This document shows, piece after piece, positions 9,483-21,139 of a stretch of 22,103 nucleotides of DNA; position 1 is the stretch's first letter; the number at the start of each line of letters is the position of its first letter. The DNA lies in NCBI GenBank assembly GCA_000697335.1, contig JNEM01006419.1:1-22103 (forward strand), written 5' to 3'. The DNA comes from Conidiobolus incongruus B7586 (Eukaryota > Entomophthoromycota > Entomophthoromycetes > Entomophthorales > Conidiobolaceae). The notes below the pieces were generated by a model that ran no database searches, was not told where the DNA came from, and worked only from the letters and a program-made list of their open reading frames with translations. A program made the position numbers and the translations under genes.

Positions 9483-9557
9483 CTTACTTATTTTGTAAAC
9501 AATCTATTTTTAAAAACTAACAATATGTTTGAAAAATCAGGACTTACAAAATAAGCC
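9483..9557. repeat. inverted repeat, possible miniature element or nested transposon ends
   Basis: CTTATTTTGTAA (9487-9498) and TTACAAAATAAG (9544-9555) are perfect complements. The flanking and inner bases continue to match imperfectly, so that almost the full 75 bases fold back on themselves. This could be two transposon ends brought together by internal deletion, or a small palindromic repeat. No TA or longer target duplication was clear. Confidence 0.4.
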
Positions 9558-10452
9558 ATTTTTTTCTTTCTAAACTAGTATAATTTTGGTCCTTATATTT
9601 TGTTTGTTTTATCTTAATATAAAACCAATACTATACAGTCATTTGATTAGTGATTTTGAAAAAAAATAATTCAATTTATTTAGATTAAAATGTAACTAAC
9701 TCCTACCGGTTCCATAACGATACCAAACTTCAATCCTTGGATTATAATCTCTCATACATTAAGGAATAAATAATTATATATTAAGTTTCAAATCGATAGC
9801 CAGTCTCTTGATGAAATTATTTCAAAAAATGACCACTAATTAACGTTCAATCTACTTACAAAATTCAAATGAAATGAAAAAATAATAATCAATTCAAGTT
9901 TTTTAATAATATATTTTCTATTTCTAGCTTTAAGATCTGTGATCATGGTATTTCAATATATTAATGTATTTTAATTTACAATATTATATAATTAATATAT
10001 TAAATTACAAAGATGTAATTATTAAAAGATGCAAATTCTGATCCAACTAACCAAGATGAAGTTAAATTCGAATATTCAAATATATGCTTTTTGTTTAATA
10101 ACTCATTGGTATTCAATAATTAATATAATTTATTCATAGTTCAATTTGCATATTGTTTAATAATTATTCTAATCTAATTTTGAATATATGTTTTAAAATT
10201 AATAATAAAATAGTTGAATGAATGATATTATCCCACCAAAATAATCTTAAATGTTTTAATCATTTACAAATATGTATTTTTTAAAATGACGAGTAAAATA
10301 AAAATTGAAAGGTATAGTAACTATGATATATTTTACCAAAATTAAAAATAGTAGATAAGTGTTTAAATTAAACTAAATTTCATTATATAATTAATAATCT
10401 GATCTCTAATGTTTGCTTAAACACCTCTCTACTAATATAATTGTTTGTAAAA

Positions 10453-10458
10453 TTTATT
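10453..10458 (-). terminator. putative poly(A) signal of receptor B
   Basis: AATAAA on the minus strand begins two bases after the TAA stop of receptor B. Receptor C has the same arrangement, and both share a TTTGTAAAAT or ATTGTAAAAT word just beyond, suggesting a conserved, very short 3' region. Confidence 0.4.
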
Positions 10459-10460
10459 AT

Positions 10461-11405
10461 TTAAATCTTAAATATATTTTTTAATGCTGATTTACATTTT
10501 GCTCTTATCCTTACCAAAAAGAATAAAAACTCATTGTTCACATCAGGCTGAAAAGATACTGTAATTAGTGGATTCAAAGATATCGAGCAGGTTATCATGG
10601 TAAAGACTATAGCATCTATAAATGGCGATCTTCTATACCCAAACTCATATTTTAATATCATTGTAATATATGATAGCATAAAGCAGCAATTATACAGTAC
10701 AAACACAACAGTTAGTTGAGCAATTAACTTGAGCTTTTGTTTTCTAATTTGCCGTAGACATTGAGTATCTTGATTTAACTTTGCCTCATACTTTATCGAG
10801 TTGAGCTGTTTATTGACTTTCCATCCAATTGCAAAATAATTAAAGGTAGTTATCCAGCAAGGGATTAAAAAACACAAGGCCATACCCAGATTAATATGAG
10901 TTGAAAATGGGTCACCTCCTAAGAAAGAATGACATTGAATATAAGACGGCGATGGTTTTACATCGCCCATAATAGCACCATACACGAAAAAACAAGTAGC
11001 AGGAATTGCCCCAACCGAAATAACTAACACCCAAAATCTAATTCCTCTCTCAATTTGAAAACAGACTATCAAAAATCTCAATAAGGAAAGGACGCATACA
11101 ATAACAATTTCCCCTCTATTTAACCATTGCATAAAGAAACCATAAAAATGGCACTGTATCGTATTCTTATCAAAGAAATGATACCCGTTGATGAATTTAA
11201 AAATTGCTAAAATGGCGACTTCACTACCAATTGTTAATTCTGTAAAGCACAAAATTAAAATCAATTTTATTTCAGTTGTTTTGTTATTAAATTTGGAAAA
11301 TAATAAATAAACTAATATAATATTAAATAGTATATTAAATAAAGAGGAAAAAAGCAATATAGTATTGAACAATATATTTATCACATCCAAATTATCTATG
11401 TCCAT
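10461..11405 (-). CDS. receptor B, rhodopsin-like seven-transmembrane receptor (atypical class A GPCR)
   Basis: A 314-residue single-exon receptor closely related to receptor C. The start chosen is the ATG at 11405, because MDIDNL then lines up with the N-terminus of receptor A and every landmark falls at the same residue number. An upstream in-frame ATG at 11486 would add 27 polar, AT-biased residues. Landmarks are Asn28 (TM1), Glu56 (TM2), Cys85 and Cys158 (probable disulfide), Arg110-Phe111 after TM3, Trp125 (TM4), Pro182 in the CWITTFNYFAIGWKVN block of TM5, Asn278-Pro279 (TM7) and Cys304 in the RAKCK tail. The inner loop between TM5 and TM6 (about 196-225) is polar and basic, as expected for a G-protein contact. 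The Tyr-to-Phe change beside Arg110 is unique to this copy. The ligand is unknown. Confidence 0.88.
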   Translation of the reverse strand: MDIDNLDVINILFNTILLFSSLFNILFNIILVYLLFSKFNNKTTEIKLILILCFTELTIGSEVAILAIFKFINGYHFFDKNTIQCHFYGFFMQWLNRGEIVIVCVLSLLRFLIVCFQIERGIRFWVLVISVGAIPATCFFVYGAIMGDVKPSPSYIQCHSFLGGDPFSTHINLGMALCFLIPCWITTFNYFAIGWKVNKQLNSIKYEAKLNQDTQCLRQIRKQKLKLIAQLTVVFVLYNCCFMLSYITMILKYEFGYRRSPFIDAIVFTMITCSISLNPLITVSFQPDVNNEFLFFLVRIRAKCKSALKNIFKI

Positions 11406-11717
11406 ATTATATTTTGTCAGTGTATTAAATTTTTTTCCTTTGTTATGAATATAAATTTTAGTTAACGATATTAGATTTATAGTCAATTAATGAGTTTGTA
11501 TTAAACTGGGTTTATAAATCACCAAAATATTATTCTAAAAACTATCTATTGCGGTTAATATATAGTTGATTTATATTTGTATTACTAATCTAGAAGATTT
11601 TTATTTAATTTAATTTAAAGGCTGAAAGCATTTAGAACAATATTAACATTCAGAAAAAACTATTACCATATTTTATTATTACCATCTAAAAATACAAAAT
11701 TGAAAAGTTTTATTCAA

Positions 11718-11736
11718 ATATATATATATATATATC
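11718..11736. repeat. short TA microsatellite
   Basis: An uninterrupted run of alternating A and T lies about 310 bases upstream of the start of receptor B. It is a simple repeat with no further significance visible. Confidence 0.6.
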
Positions 11737-14286
11737 CTTTTTTGATATTATAGTGAAAATAATAAAGATAATATATTATGAATATTTTCTTATATTATTA
11801 TCAAGTTAATTAATTCACTATTCATTAAATGGTAGTTTGATTATATAAAAATATTTTGATTCATGGCCTAATATATTAAGATATAAGTATTTAAAATTTT
11901 GTTTTATGATAATTATTAAGACTTTATTTCCAAATATTTCCAAGTATCTTTATACTGATACAGTACACTTATAAAATTTTTTCATATAAGTGTTATAAAT
12001 TGAAGCAGATTTGCAGGTTGCGCAGGTTAGATAAAACTACTATTGATTATATTTGGCCATTACTCATATATTTTCTCCTTAAGTCCAATTGACATTTTTA
12101 TCAAAATGATTAAGTATATTATATAAAATTTATTAAAAATATAATTTGAATTATTTTATCTTTTGAAAATTTAGTAAAATAGGTAATTCACACCAAATTA
12201 TCCTGGCTCTAACTTTAAAATAATGTAAAATAATTTTTGTGAATTGATTTTTCGAAGAGTTCAGAAGTTTTATATGCAAATACAAAAATAAATTATTTGA
12301 TTTTAAATTATTTCAAACAGTCTATAATGAAAGATTTCCTATTTTTAAGATTTTAAAATTTCTCAAAATCAATTTAGAAAATTTTAATTAATCAATTGAT
12401 TTGATGTGTGTTTAAATATTGTAATACCTGCTATTGATTTAACCAGTAGCATAATGTTAGATACAAGAAATATTTTTTATCAAAGTGTTATATATAATAT
12501 AATTTTTTAAAATCTGAAAATTGGCAATAAACTTGATTTATTCTCAATAAATATATCAATTTAAAAATATAAATCTATATCTTATAAAATTGGATAATTT
12601 TATCTGAATATTAAAAAATATATAAAATTTGGTAACCCGAATATTTTCAATAAAAGAAGAAATTTATTATTAAAAATGAAATCAAAAATTTAATTGAATT
12701 TTTTTCTATTGAAGGTATTGTATTAAAAAACTCTTTAATTATAAGCAAAGTTTGCTTTGATGTTATGCATGATTATGATGATTCGAATTCTCAAAATAAT
12801 TTCTTTTGAGCGATTTAATATTTGTTGGTCGTTTTTCAGTATCGAAATATGTTGATATCAGGAATTAAAGCAAATTTTATAGCTATAACTAACAAATTTG
12901 TAAATATCAAATTTAGTACTGAAACATATATTGACGCAAGTCATCAGATAATTCATTATTTTTTGAATTTAGAAACGAATGTTTTAATAGACATTAACCT
13001 ATTTAAAAACAATCTTGAATATACATTTAAATATAAAATTTTTAATATTTTTTCCAAGTATATGGATATTATTAAAATTATCTATCATAGTTACATATAA
13101 TACCCATTCATTACATTTCTTTATTTAAAATGATATATTAACAGTATTTTTAATAAAATATAACTCAATCAAATATAAAATAGTATATTATTAGTAATGT
13201 TGTAAAATTATCATTGAAATAAAAATATCAATAGAAATATATTCATGGTATTCATTTAACTAAATGTTTTATATAAAAATAATTCATTTATATATTACAA
13301 TTTTAACATAATTTGATTGTTCTGTATAGCCTATTTATTAAACTATGAATTAAGATTTGCCATCTTTATATTAATTCATAATATCATATTTTCTATTTTG
13401 AATTTTATCAATAAATTTCTATATGCTTAATTTTTTACAATAAATTATATATGAGTATAATATGTCATTTTACAAATATATTTTACAACTTTATTTAAAT
13501 GAAGTAAAAAAATATTACTCAAATTCTTTCCCAACATACCAAAATATCATAAATAATAATACCAATAAATTATACTAAATTCAAACTAAATACTAACTAA
13601 TTTTTGCAATAGATTTTTATTCATAAATTTATACTTAAAATATATCCTTGTTAATAAGTTAGTAATATATTAATATGAAAGTGATTACCACTTGATAATC
13701 CCTTATTGTATCTAATTTCCAAGTTTTAATACTTAAAAATAAACTTAATATCTCTATAATGAATAATTTTGAATGATGCTAATATAAATATTATATATAA
13801 AAATTAGATAAAAACATGGTAAATATTATAACAGTGGGTAGGTTGAACCAAATTATATGCATGATTTAAATAAATTTCAATATATAATTTTAGTTAGTAT
13901 TTTAAAATTTAAAAAAAATGAGTCAAAGATGTTTGATTAATAAAATAACTAACTAATTTTATATTTAGTTGAATAATTTTATTATTCAATTTATAATTAT
14001 TAATGTACAAAATCAAAATTCAATTTTAAATTTTGAATAAAAATTGACACCCTAATATATAATTCTATGTAAATAACTAAATAATATTACTTCAATTGAT
14101 ATTGTTCTCTCATTTTTATACATTTGAATGATAATATATATTAAAAATAGAAATTTAATCAATAATATTATATTGATTGAGCTGAAACAGCATCCATTGT
14201 AAAGTCGCTTATATTCTATTTCATTATCAAATTACATTGTTTCTAAATATTGTATAATAAAATTATATACATTGATTGTAAAATCA

Positions 14287-14292
14287 TTTATT
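14287..14292 (-). terminator. putative poly(A) signal of receptor C
   Basis: AATAAA on the minus strand lies two bases after the stop codon, in nearly the same place as in receptor B, with a shared TTGTAAAAT word on the side away from the gene. Confidence 0.4.
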
Positions 14293-14294
14293 AG

Positions 14295-15236
14295 TTACAC
14301 TCGAAGTATACTCTTAAAGATAGTTTTACATTTTGCTTTAAATCTTACTAATAAAAATAAAAATTCGTTATTCACTTCAGGTTGAAAAGAAACAGTTATC
14401 AAAGGATTAAGACAAACAGAAGAGTTCACCATAACCAAGATAAGAGCGTCCAAAAATGGTGTTCGTTTAAATCCAATTGCGAATTTTAGAATCATTGTGA
14501 TATAAGATACCATAAACAGGAGATTGTATATGAAGAACACCATAGCCAATTGAACAAAGAGTTTAATTTTTTGATTTTTAATCATTTTCAAACCTTCTAA
14601 ATTTTGACTACATTTGGCCTCATTTTTCATCTTATTTAATTCATGATTGACTTTCCATCCAACAGCAAAATAACAAAATGTTGTTGTCCAGCAAGGGAGT
14701 AAAAAGTTCGTTGAAGTAATTAGCATCATCTTAATAGAAAACGAATCTGAACCCAAATACGGCAGACATTGAATATAAGACGGTGTGGGCTTATAATCTT
14801 TGATAATAGCTCCATATAAAAATATAGTAATACAAGGAATAGATCCAATAAATAATATCACTAACCAAAATTTCAATCCTCTTTCAAACCGGTAAAAAAT
14901 CATAAGATATCTAAGTATTGATAATATTGTAACAATGAGTATTTCCAACCTGAAAAATATATGCATAATAAAACCAGATATTTGGCAACGAAGCTGATTG
15001 GTTAAATAGGTGTACCCATATATTGATTCTAAAGTTGTCAATATAATCATAAAAGTGCCTTCACCAAGTTCAAAAAAGCACAATCCCAAAATTAGTATAA
15101 TCTCAGTAGATTTAAAATCACATTTTTTAATTAATAAATATATTAATATTACATTCAAACTGATATTAAAAATAGAGGATAGCGTTAAAAATATTGTAAA
15201 GAATTTATGAACAAAAGTTATGCTAGAGAATATCAT
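14295..15236 (-). CDS. receptor C, rhodopsin-like seven-transmembrane receptor (atypical class A GPCR)
   Basis: A 313-residue single-exon receptor, nearest to receptor B and to the pseudogene at 17725-18510. Seven membrane spans are visible. Key positions are Asn28 (TM1), Glu56 (TM2, in LCFFE), Cys84 and Cys157 (probable disulfide, the second in the KPTPSYIQC loop), Arg109-Tyr110 after TM3, Trp124 (TM4), Pro181 within the CWTTTFCYFAVGWKVN block, Asn277-Pro278 and Cys303 in AKCK. One residue fewer than in A and B lies between TM2 and TM3, and the outer-loop sequence there (GYTYLTNQ in place of GYHF.D) is the most altered part, so its ligand site may differ. The start is the only Met before TM1. 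Gene order and strand suggest origin by tandem duplication. A role as a G-protein-coupled sensor is inferred from the fold only. Confidence 0.88.
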   Translation of the reverse strand: MIFSSITFVHKFFTIFLTLSSIFNISLNVILIYLLIKKCDFKSTEIILILGLCFFELGEGTFMIILTTLESIYGYTYLTNQLRCQISGFIMHIFFRLEILIVTILSILRYLMIFYRFERGLKFWLVILFIGSIPCITIFLYGAIIKDYKPTPSYIQCLPYLGSDSFSIKMMLITSTNFLLPCWTTTFCYFAVGWKVNHELNKMKNEAKCSQNLEGLKMIKNQKIKLFVQLAMVFFIYNLLFMVSYITMILKFAIGFKRTPFLDALILVMVNSSVCLNPLITVSFQPEVNNEFLFLLVRFKAKCKTIFKSILRV

Positions 15237-17724
15237 ATTCCTTTAGTGTATTTAAAATTTAAATACAGTTTAAAAGTAATTATTCAATTCTTAATTTATA
15301 TATAATTTGATTACTCACAAATAAACCCAAAATTCATCAAGTTTTAAAAAGTGACAAAATGAATTTAATTTGACCTATTATCTTCGATATTCAAAAAATG
15401 TAAATCACACTTAGTAGAATTGCTGAAAATCATCAAATACATTGATTTAATAAACTATCGGTATTGGAATTATATATCTTATATATTTTCGTTTTAAAAA
15501 TCATCTAATGTTTATTATTATACAAAGTCGTGTTAATAATTTTAATTATAATAACAAAGTAATCAATTAGATTAGATATGCATCGATTTATAAAAATAAT
15601 TATGCTTTACATATTATATTATATAGTGTATTTGAATTCAATAATAATTAATTACTGTATTGAATAATATTAATACATATTTATCAATTGTTAATTATTA
15701 CTCTTGACTATTTAGTAGTATAAAAAAGTTGACTTTTTTGATATTTTTTAAATACCATAAAATAGTATTAATTATAGTATCAATTATTTTATTAGTGTCC
15801 ATTATATTAATTTTTTATCGGTGTTAATTAGTGTACTTAATATTTATTTTAAATACTAAGCTTCAAGCATAAAAATTCAGTATTCAAAAAATTAAATATA
15901 TTATATTTTTAGCTATACTAGAATTTAATCAAATTTTTCATTATATATAGTATAGGTAAAATCAATTTTATTATATGCTGAAATTATTTAATTATATTAT
16001 ATACTATCTATTCAAACTCAGCTTATTTCAAAAAATTAAATTGTAATGTAACATACACACGAATATTTCAAAATGAATATTTAACATTAAAACATTCTGA
16101 AATATTACATATCAATTTATTGATGACCAAAATATAGTGATTTAATTTATGAAAATTCCAATATCAATGAATAAGTTTTAAAGTAAATATATATTTTATA
16201 ATGAGATCTAGAGTGTAAATCATTTTAAAATTTTTTTGTCTCAATTTTTTGATTAATATTTCAAAATATAATTCTTATTAGGATACAAATCAAATATTGA
16301 ACTAATATATAATTTAATGATTTACAATGGTTCAATTATACCTGATTGTATTAGAGAATAATTTCATAAATTAATTACCTATCAACATAAAATATAATTA
16401 ACTATAGTTTAAAAAAATTTTAAATATAAATTACACCAAAAAAATTTATGATGTATTTTTCTAAAATATAATTTGTTGTGAAAGTATCACAATTCTGAAC
16501 TGATAATTGAATTCATTTAAGATCAATTTTGTAATTTAGCAGTAAAAATTTCATTGGTTATATTATTTTTAATAACAACTATTATATATATGTAATATTT
16601 GCAATTAACTTTGTGAAATTCGTTCATAGTTTATTATTATTAATCATCATAATATTATTAAATTTGTTAAGAAACTTAATAATATAATCGAATATTTTAG
16701 GAATATTCGAGTAATTTTTATCTAATCTGTATCAAACAAAAATTTACAATGAATTGAAAAAATCTGGAAGATATTTTACCTTTTTCAGGTTATAATATAA
16801 TCCTTATATGGCCTGGATTATTGATTGTTTAAGGTAAATCAAGTCAAAAAACCTTAATAGTGTGAATATCAATTGGATTTAGAAATAAACTGTGAAATTG
16901 TAATTCAATTACACCAATTTTCATTTCCTAAGTACTTAGGCCATCTTAAACACAGAAATATATGAATTAATTCGATATTAAGCGATGTAGTTATTTTTCA
17001 AAATTGATTTCATATTCAAAGAGTTTGCCAATTGAATCAAAAATGATAATAGCAGTAAAGGGGCTAATATCAAAAGGAATCGAATTTTGTATTTTTATTT
17101 TAAACTAACCATTATGACAATTTTTCTGTCGTTATTATATTTTAGTTTTTAAAACAAAATGAGATTAAATAAAAATATATATAGGTATAAAAAATACACT
17201 AAATTAGCACTCAAACTGAAATATAATTTGAAACTTATATAATAGTCTGGCATAATTAAGATCAAAAGAGGAAATTATCAGCATAATATTTGATTAGATT
17301 AGTAGAACATTAGAATATTTGAAAGAAAAAAAATACTATTTTATAATTTTGAATATTATATATACTTTTAGCTTTAAAAGTGATTTTCATATATTTTGCA
17401 AGATTCCAATGTCCAAATAAAGATTATAAGCTATTAAAATGTAATTTTATATAATTAAAAAGAGATATTTAACTCTTAATCCTTTTCAACTCATTTAAAA
17501 AATGAAATTGGTTAATACAATAGTTATTATTCTATAGAAGGCAAAATAAAATTTTAATTACAATTATGTTTTGGTTAAAACATTCGAAATATATTAAACC
17601 GTTATTGAATCTATAAAACTAAGTTAAATCCAGTAGATATGATGAATATAGTTGATATATAAATGTGTTCTCTGATTAAATAGTGAATAAATTTTTTATC
17701 ATTTTTAAATATAGCTTATTTCAA
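15237..17724. other. intergenic spacer between receptor C and the distal pseudogene
   Basis: No gene is supported. The stretch is AT-rich with a slightly more complex patch at about 16720-17060, in which a 14-base perfect palindrome (CCTAAGTACTTAGG, 16927-16940) stands out. No open frame of useful length and no resemblance to the receptor family was seen. Confidence 0.5.
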
Positions 17725-18510
17725 AGTTAAAATATTATTCCGCCAGTTGGAAAGAAAGTGCGACCGAAGAACTCAAGCAAAAAAAAGATTTAGGCAAGAT
17801 GGTAATAAGTACTTCAAGCTATAAATGACCTGTGAATCCAATAGCAAGTTTTAGTAAAAAAGTGATATTCAAGAGAATAAAGATAGAGTTATATATAATA
17901 CAGGTTATTAACACTGATAAATAATCGAACGCTTGTTACCTTGTCATTTTTAAAATAGTAATATCTTTGTCCTTTCTCAAACTCGACGCTAAAATTAATT
18001 GAACAAATACTTTCCTGCCAAAAGTAGAATCCAAAAATATGGTGGCTCGGTATTGAAAATAATTAAAAAATCAGAAAAGTAATCAAAATATAAAATCCAT
18101 TAAAGTCTGTGAATGCAAGGTATTGTATAAATTATTTTGGAGGTTTAAAATTTTGAAGAATAGCAATATATAAATATAGTATTTTAATATTTTGGTCGAT
18201 CTAATAATAATGATATTAACAATTTGAGTTCTTTTTAAAGTTTGAAAACAAAATTTCAATATTGATAATAGAATTATTAGTATTTCCTACCTGAAAAATA
18301 ATCTTCATTGCAAGCCGAAATATATAATATACCAAATTCTTATTGAGTACTTTATATTTAAGGATGAATTTAGAAAATGAAGTTATAAATTCTTCAGATT
18401 CTTCTCTTGGATTGAATATAAATATAAGAGCATTTTGAGTTCGATCAATATTTTATAATAGTTCTTTGTGATTGTATATATGTTTATATATTATTGCCAA
18501 TATCAGAAAC
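17725..18510 (-). pseudogene. decayed receptor pseudogene, nearest to receptor C
   Basis: The minus strand retains the colinear traces of a receptor gene from TM7 back to about TM1. Near 17743-17762 the bases match the VSFQP codons after the NP motif. At 17835-17870 translation gives NITFLLKLAIGF against YITMILKFAIGF of receptor C. The 18140-18220 stretch matches the TM4/outer-loop codons. The 18230-18320 stretch matches TM3 and the loop after it, including CTACCTGAAAAATA on the plus strand beside CAACCTGAAAAATA in C. Further weak similarity runs to about 18510. Stops occur in frame (for example TAG shortly after the LAIGF stretch) and the frame shifts several times, so it is non-functional. 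It is closer to C than to A or B, consistent with a local duplication. The AT-rich block begins directly beyond its 5' end. Confidence 0.8.
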
Positions 18511-18701
18511 CTTTATAATGGTAAAATACATTTTAATCAGAAACATTTATACTCGAAACTACTTGAAATTGTTTTCTTTTATAATTTATACTATTTATAA
18601 AAATAATATTTAATTTTTGAATTAATATTATTAAATAAATTAGGTAATGGCAAAATTTTAAAAATAAATTGAATCGAATTATTATATTCACGATAAGTAT
18701 T

Positions 18702-19000
18702 AATAGAGAATATAAAATTAATATTTTCTTTATTATTAATACCACTTTGTTATACTTTTAGTAAGCTTCTAACACTTAAAATACTATTTTTTATTCAAGA
18801 CTTAAATTTAATATTTTACAAAATAATTAAATTTATTTATGGCATTTTTTGTAATTGTACTTTTTAATTACCTAAAGCAATCATAATCAAATGGTTTGTA
18901 ATTTAATAAATATTCTAAATGTGGTAACTTTTTCTAATGTGTTTAATACTAATAATCTTTTATAACTTTAATTTTATAAATTTTATAATATAAAATAAAA
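18702..19000 (+). repeat. degenerate dispersed repeat R, copy 2
   Basis: This is the partner of 8499-8780, same orientation, alignable by eye throughout. It begins shortly after the 5' end of the receptor C-like pseudogene. This copy is poorer in G+C than copy 1, with several positions reading T or A where copy 1 has C or G. Confidence 0.6.
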
Positions 19001-20461
19001 AGCATCTTGATTTAATTATAAGAAAACTAATTAATAATAATTTTTTTTAAAAATTAATATAAAAACTGTTATTAATTGACTAAACTAGAAAAACTTAATA
19101 AGGAAATTATTTAATTATATCAAATTACAAAAATTACTTCTTTAATATTTATTAAGTAGCTATCTACTTAATTTCATAAAAAAGATTATTTTAAATTAAC
19201 CATATATTTTATTTCTTTTGTAAAAAAGGATTATATAAAAATATTTAAAATTCATTGATTATAAAGATTAAATTTACTCACCTTAGTTATTATCTAAAAT
19301 ATAATAATTTATATTTCAATATATTTATTATAGTTTTTTAAATATTTATTATTTTTAAGGTTTTTTTATTTAATTAATAAATCTATATTTAAATTAAAAT
19401 ATATATATAATATACTGATTTGACGATTATTAAATAATATTGATAATTTCCTATCTAAAATAAAAAAATAGCTATTAATATGATTTTTTAATTTTAATAA
19501 AAAATGAAAGAGTGATCATAAAAATAAGTTTTTTAAATTTTAATAAATAATCAATAATATCCTTTCTATAAAATTAAATATTTAGCAATAAAGGGTAATT
19601 TTGGATAGATCGCTATCTTTATTGCCTATATATAAGTTTTAAAAAATTATATATGGCGTATGGTGAAGTGTTAAAGATACTAAAATGAAACTTTAAATTC
19701 TCGCTATTTAAATGTATTTGAACTAAAAATTAAATATTTTATAGCCAATATTTTTATGAAAGAACCATTTTAACTTAATATTTTTATAAAATTCTAAAAA
19801 TATTAGGTCTATTATAGATTTTTTAAGCAATATTTTTTTAAAATAATATGATCCTTGAAAAATCAGAAATTAATAAATTTGCTATTTTTTAATTTATATA
19901 TTAATAATATTTAAGTATAATTTTAATATATTAATAATTCTATATAAAATGTATAATAGGATTTTCTATTTAAAAATAACTAGGAAAAGCTAATATATTG
20001 AAAAGATCCGATATATTATAGCTTATTAATTAACTTTTCTTTAGTTTATTAAAGATTATAATTAAAATTCTTTTTATATAAATTTATGTTATAGGGAATT
20101 TCAACTTAATATTTAATAAAAACACAATTTTAAATAATATAAGTTTAATAAAAATATAATAATAAAATATTCATAATTTAAATAAGTATAATTTTTGAAA
20201 TATATATCTATATAATTATATTATTAAAAAACTAGTTTTTTAAAATTTTTTATATAATTCTATATAATTCAACTAACTATAAATTATATAGTTAATTTAT
20301 ACTTTTATAATTATATTAATTGTATAAATAATATTGAATTATTTAATTAACAAGGTTTTTCTTTTTCCTTTCAATTCATACTTTTTTTAATCTTTTACAC
20401 TATTCTTAAAATTGAAACTATACTCTATTAAAATTATAGTATATTAATATTATCTAATATA

Positions 20462-20549
20462 AATCTTAATATATTAGCAACTTATTTTAATTTAAAGCTT
20501 AACTAAATTTTGTTTATATTTACACCTTATATTTTATGTTATTTTATTA
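20462..20549 (+). repeat. degenerate repeat, inverted relative to 1-86
   Basis: Shares an ordered series of words with the reverse complement of the left edge of the window, including TTTGTTTATATTTA. Family and full extent are unknown. Confidence 0.45.
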
Positions 20550-21139
20550 TATTTTATATCATATTATTTTATATTAATTTTTCTTTTATATTATATTAAT
20601 TTAACTACTATTATAATTATATAGTAATAATAATAAAATTATTAAAATCTTATTAGAAAATTCATAACTATTTGTGTTAATTTATTTATTACTATTTTAA
20701 ACTTTATCTATAATTAATTTTATTTAAATTTAATAATATATATTATAATACCATAAAAATAATATCACTATATTATTTTAATGATGATAATAGTTTATTT
20801 ACTAAGTGAGTTTAAGATTTTAATCTTTAAAAACTTATTATCCTTTAAAAATCTTATATTAAACAACTCTTGTTTAAGAAAAATATAACTTAAAAAGCTT
20901 AAATTTAACAAACTAGTTATTTCACTATTATTAATATATTAAATTATCTTTTTAGTATTTTTAAAGATAAATTAATTACTTATAATAATTTTAAAAATTT
21001 TCAGAAACTTGAAAACTATTTGAAAAATATAAAAAATTATTTTAATTAAATTCTTAATAAAGATTTAAAAAATATCTTTAAATTAATTATTTTTTTAGAA
21101 GAATCTACTTATATTTAATCTTTAACTTATTATAAATTT

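Larger units (their letters stand above)
8781..10460. other. intergenic spacer downstream of receptor B
   Basis: No supported gene. About 8780-9480 is strongly AT-rich and may continue the degenerate repeat R. An inverted repeat at 9483-9557 and a short complex patch at 9690-9900 on the minus strand are noted separately. An open frame of 67 codons at 8832-9035 is low-complexity and not credible. Confidence 0.5.
11406..14294. other. intergenic spacer between receptors B and C
   Basis: No convincing gene over about 2.9 kb. A TA dinucleotide run lies near 11718-11736. An open frame at 12822-13100 on the plus strand (92 codons from a TTG, 83 from its first ATG) has somewhat better composition than its surroundings and a TTTTTCAG directly before TATCG that resembles a splice acceptor. 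It has no recognisable domain, so it is not called as a gene. Confidence 0.5.

Noticed and set aside
12822-13100. 92-codon open frame on the plus strand, with a splice-acceptor-like TTTTTCAG just inside it
   Set aside because: It opens with TTG, has no domain, and its Ile/Asn/Lys-rich end looks like chance. RNA evidence would be needed to call it.
16927-16940. Perfect 14-base palindrome CCTAAGTACTTAGG
   Set aside because: Single occurrence with no gene nearby, so not enough to call a binding site.
18533-18745. 70-codon open frame on the minus strand
   Set aside because: Ile/Leu-rich low complexity at the start of an AT-rich block, overlapping repeat R.
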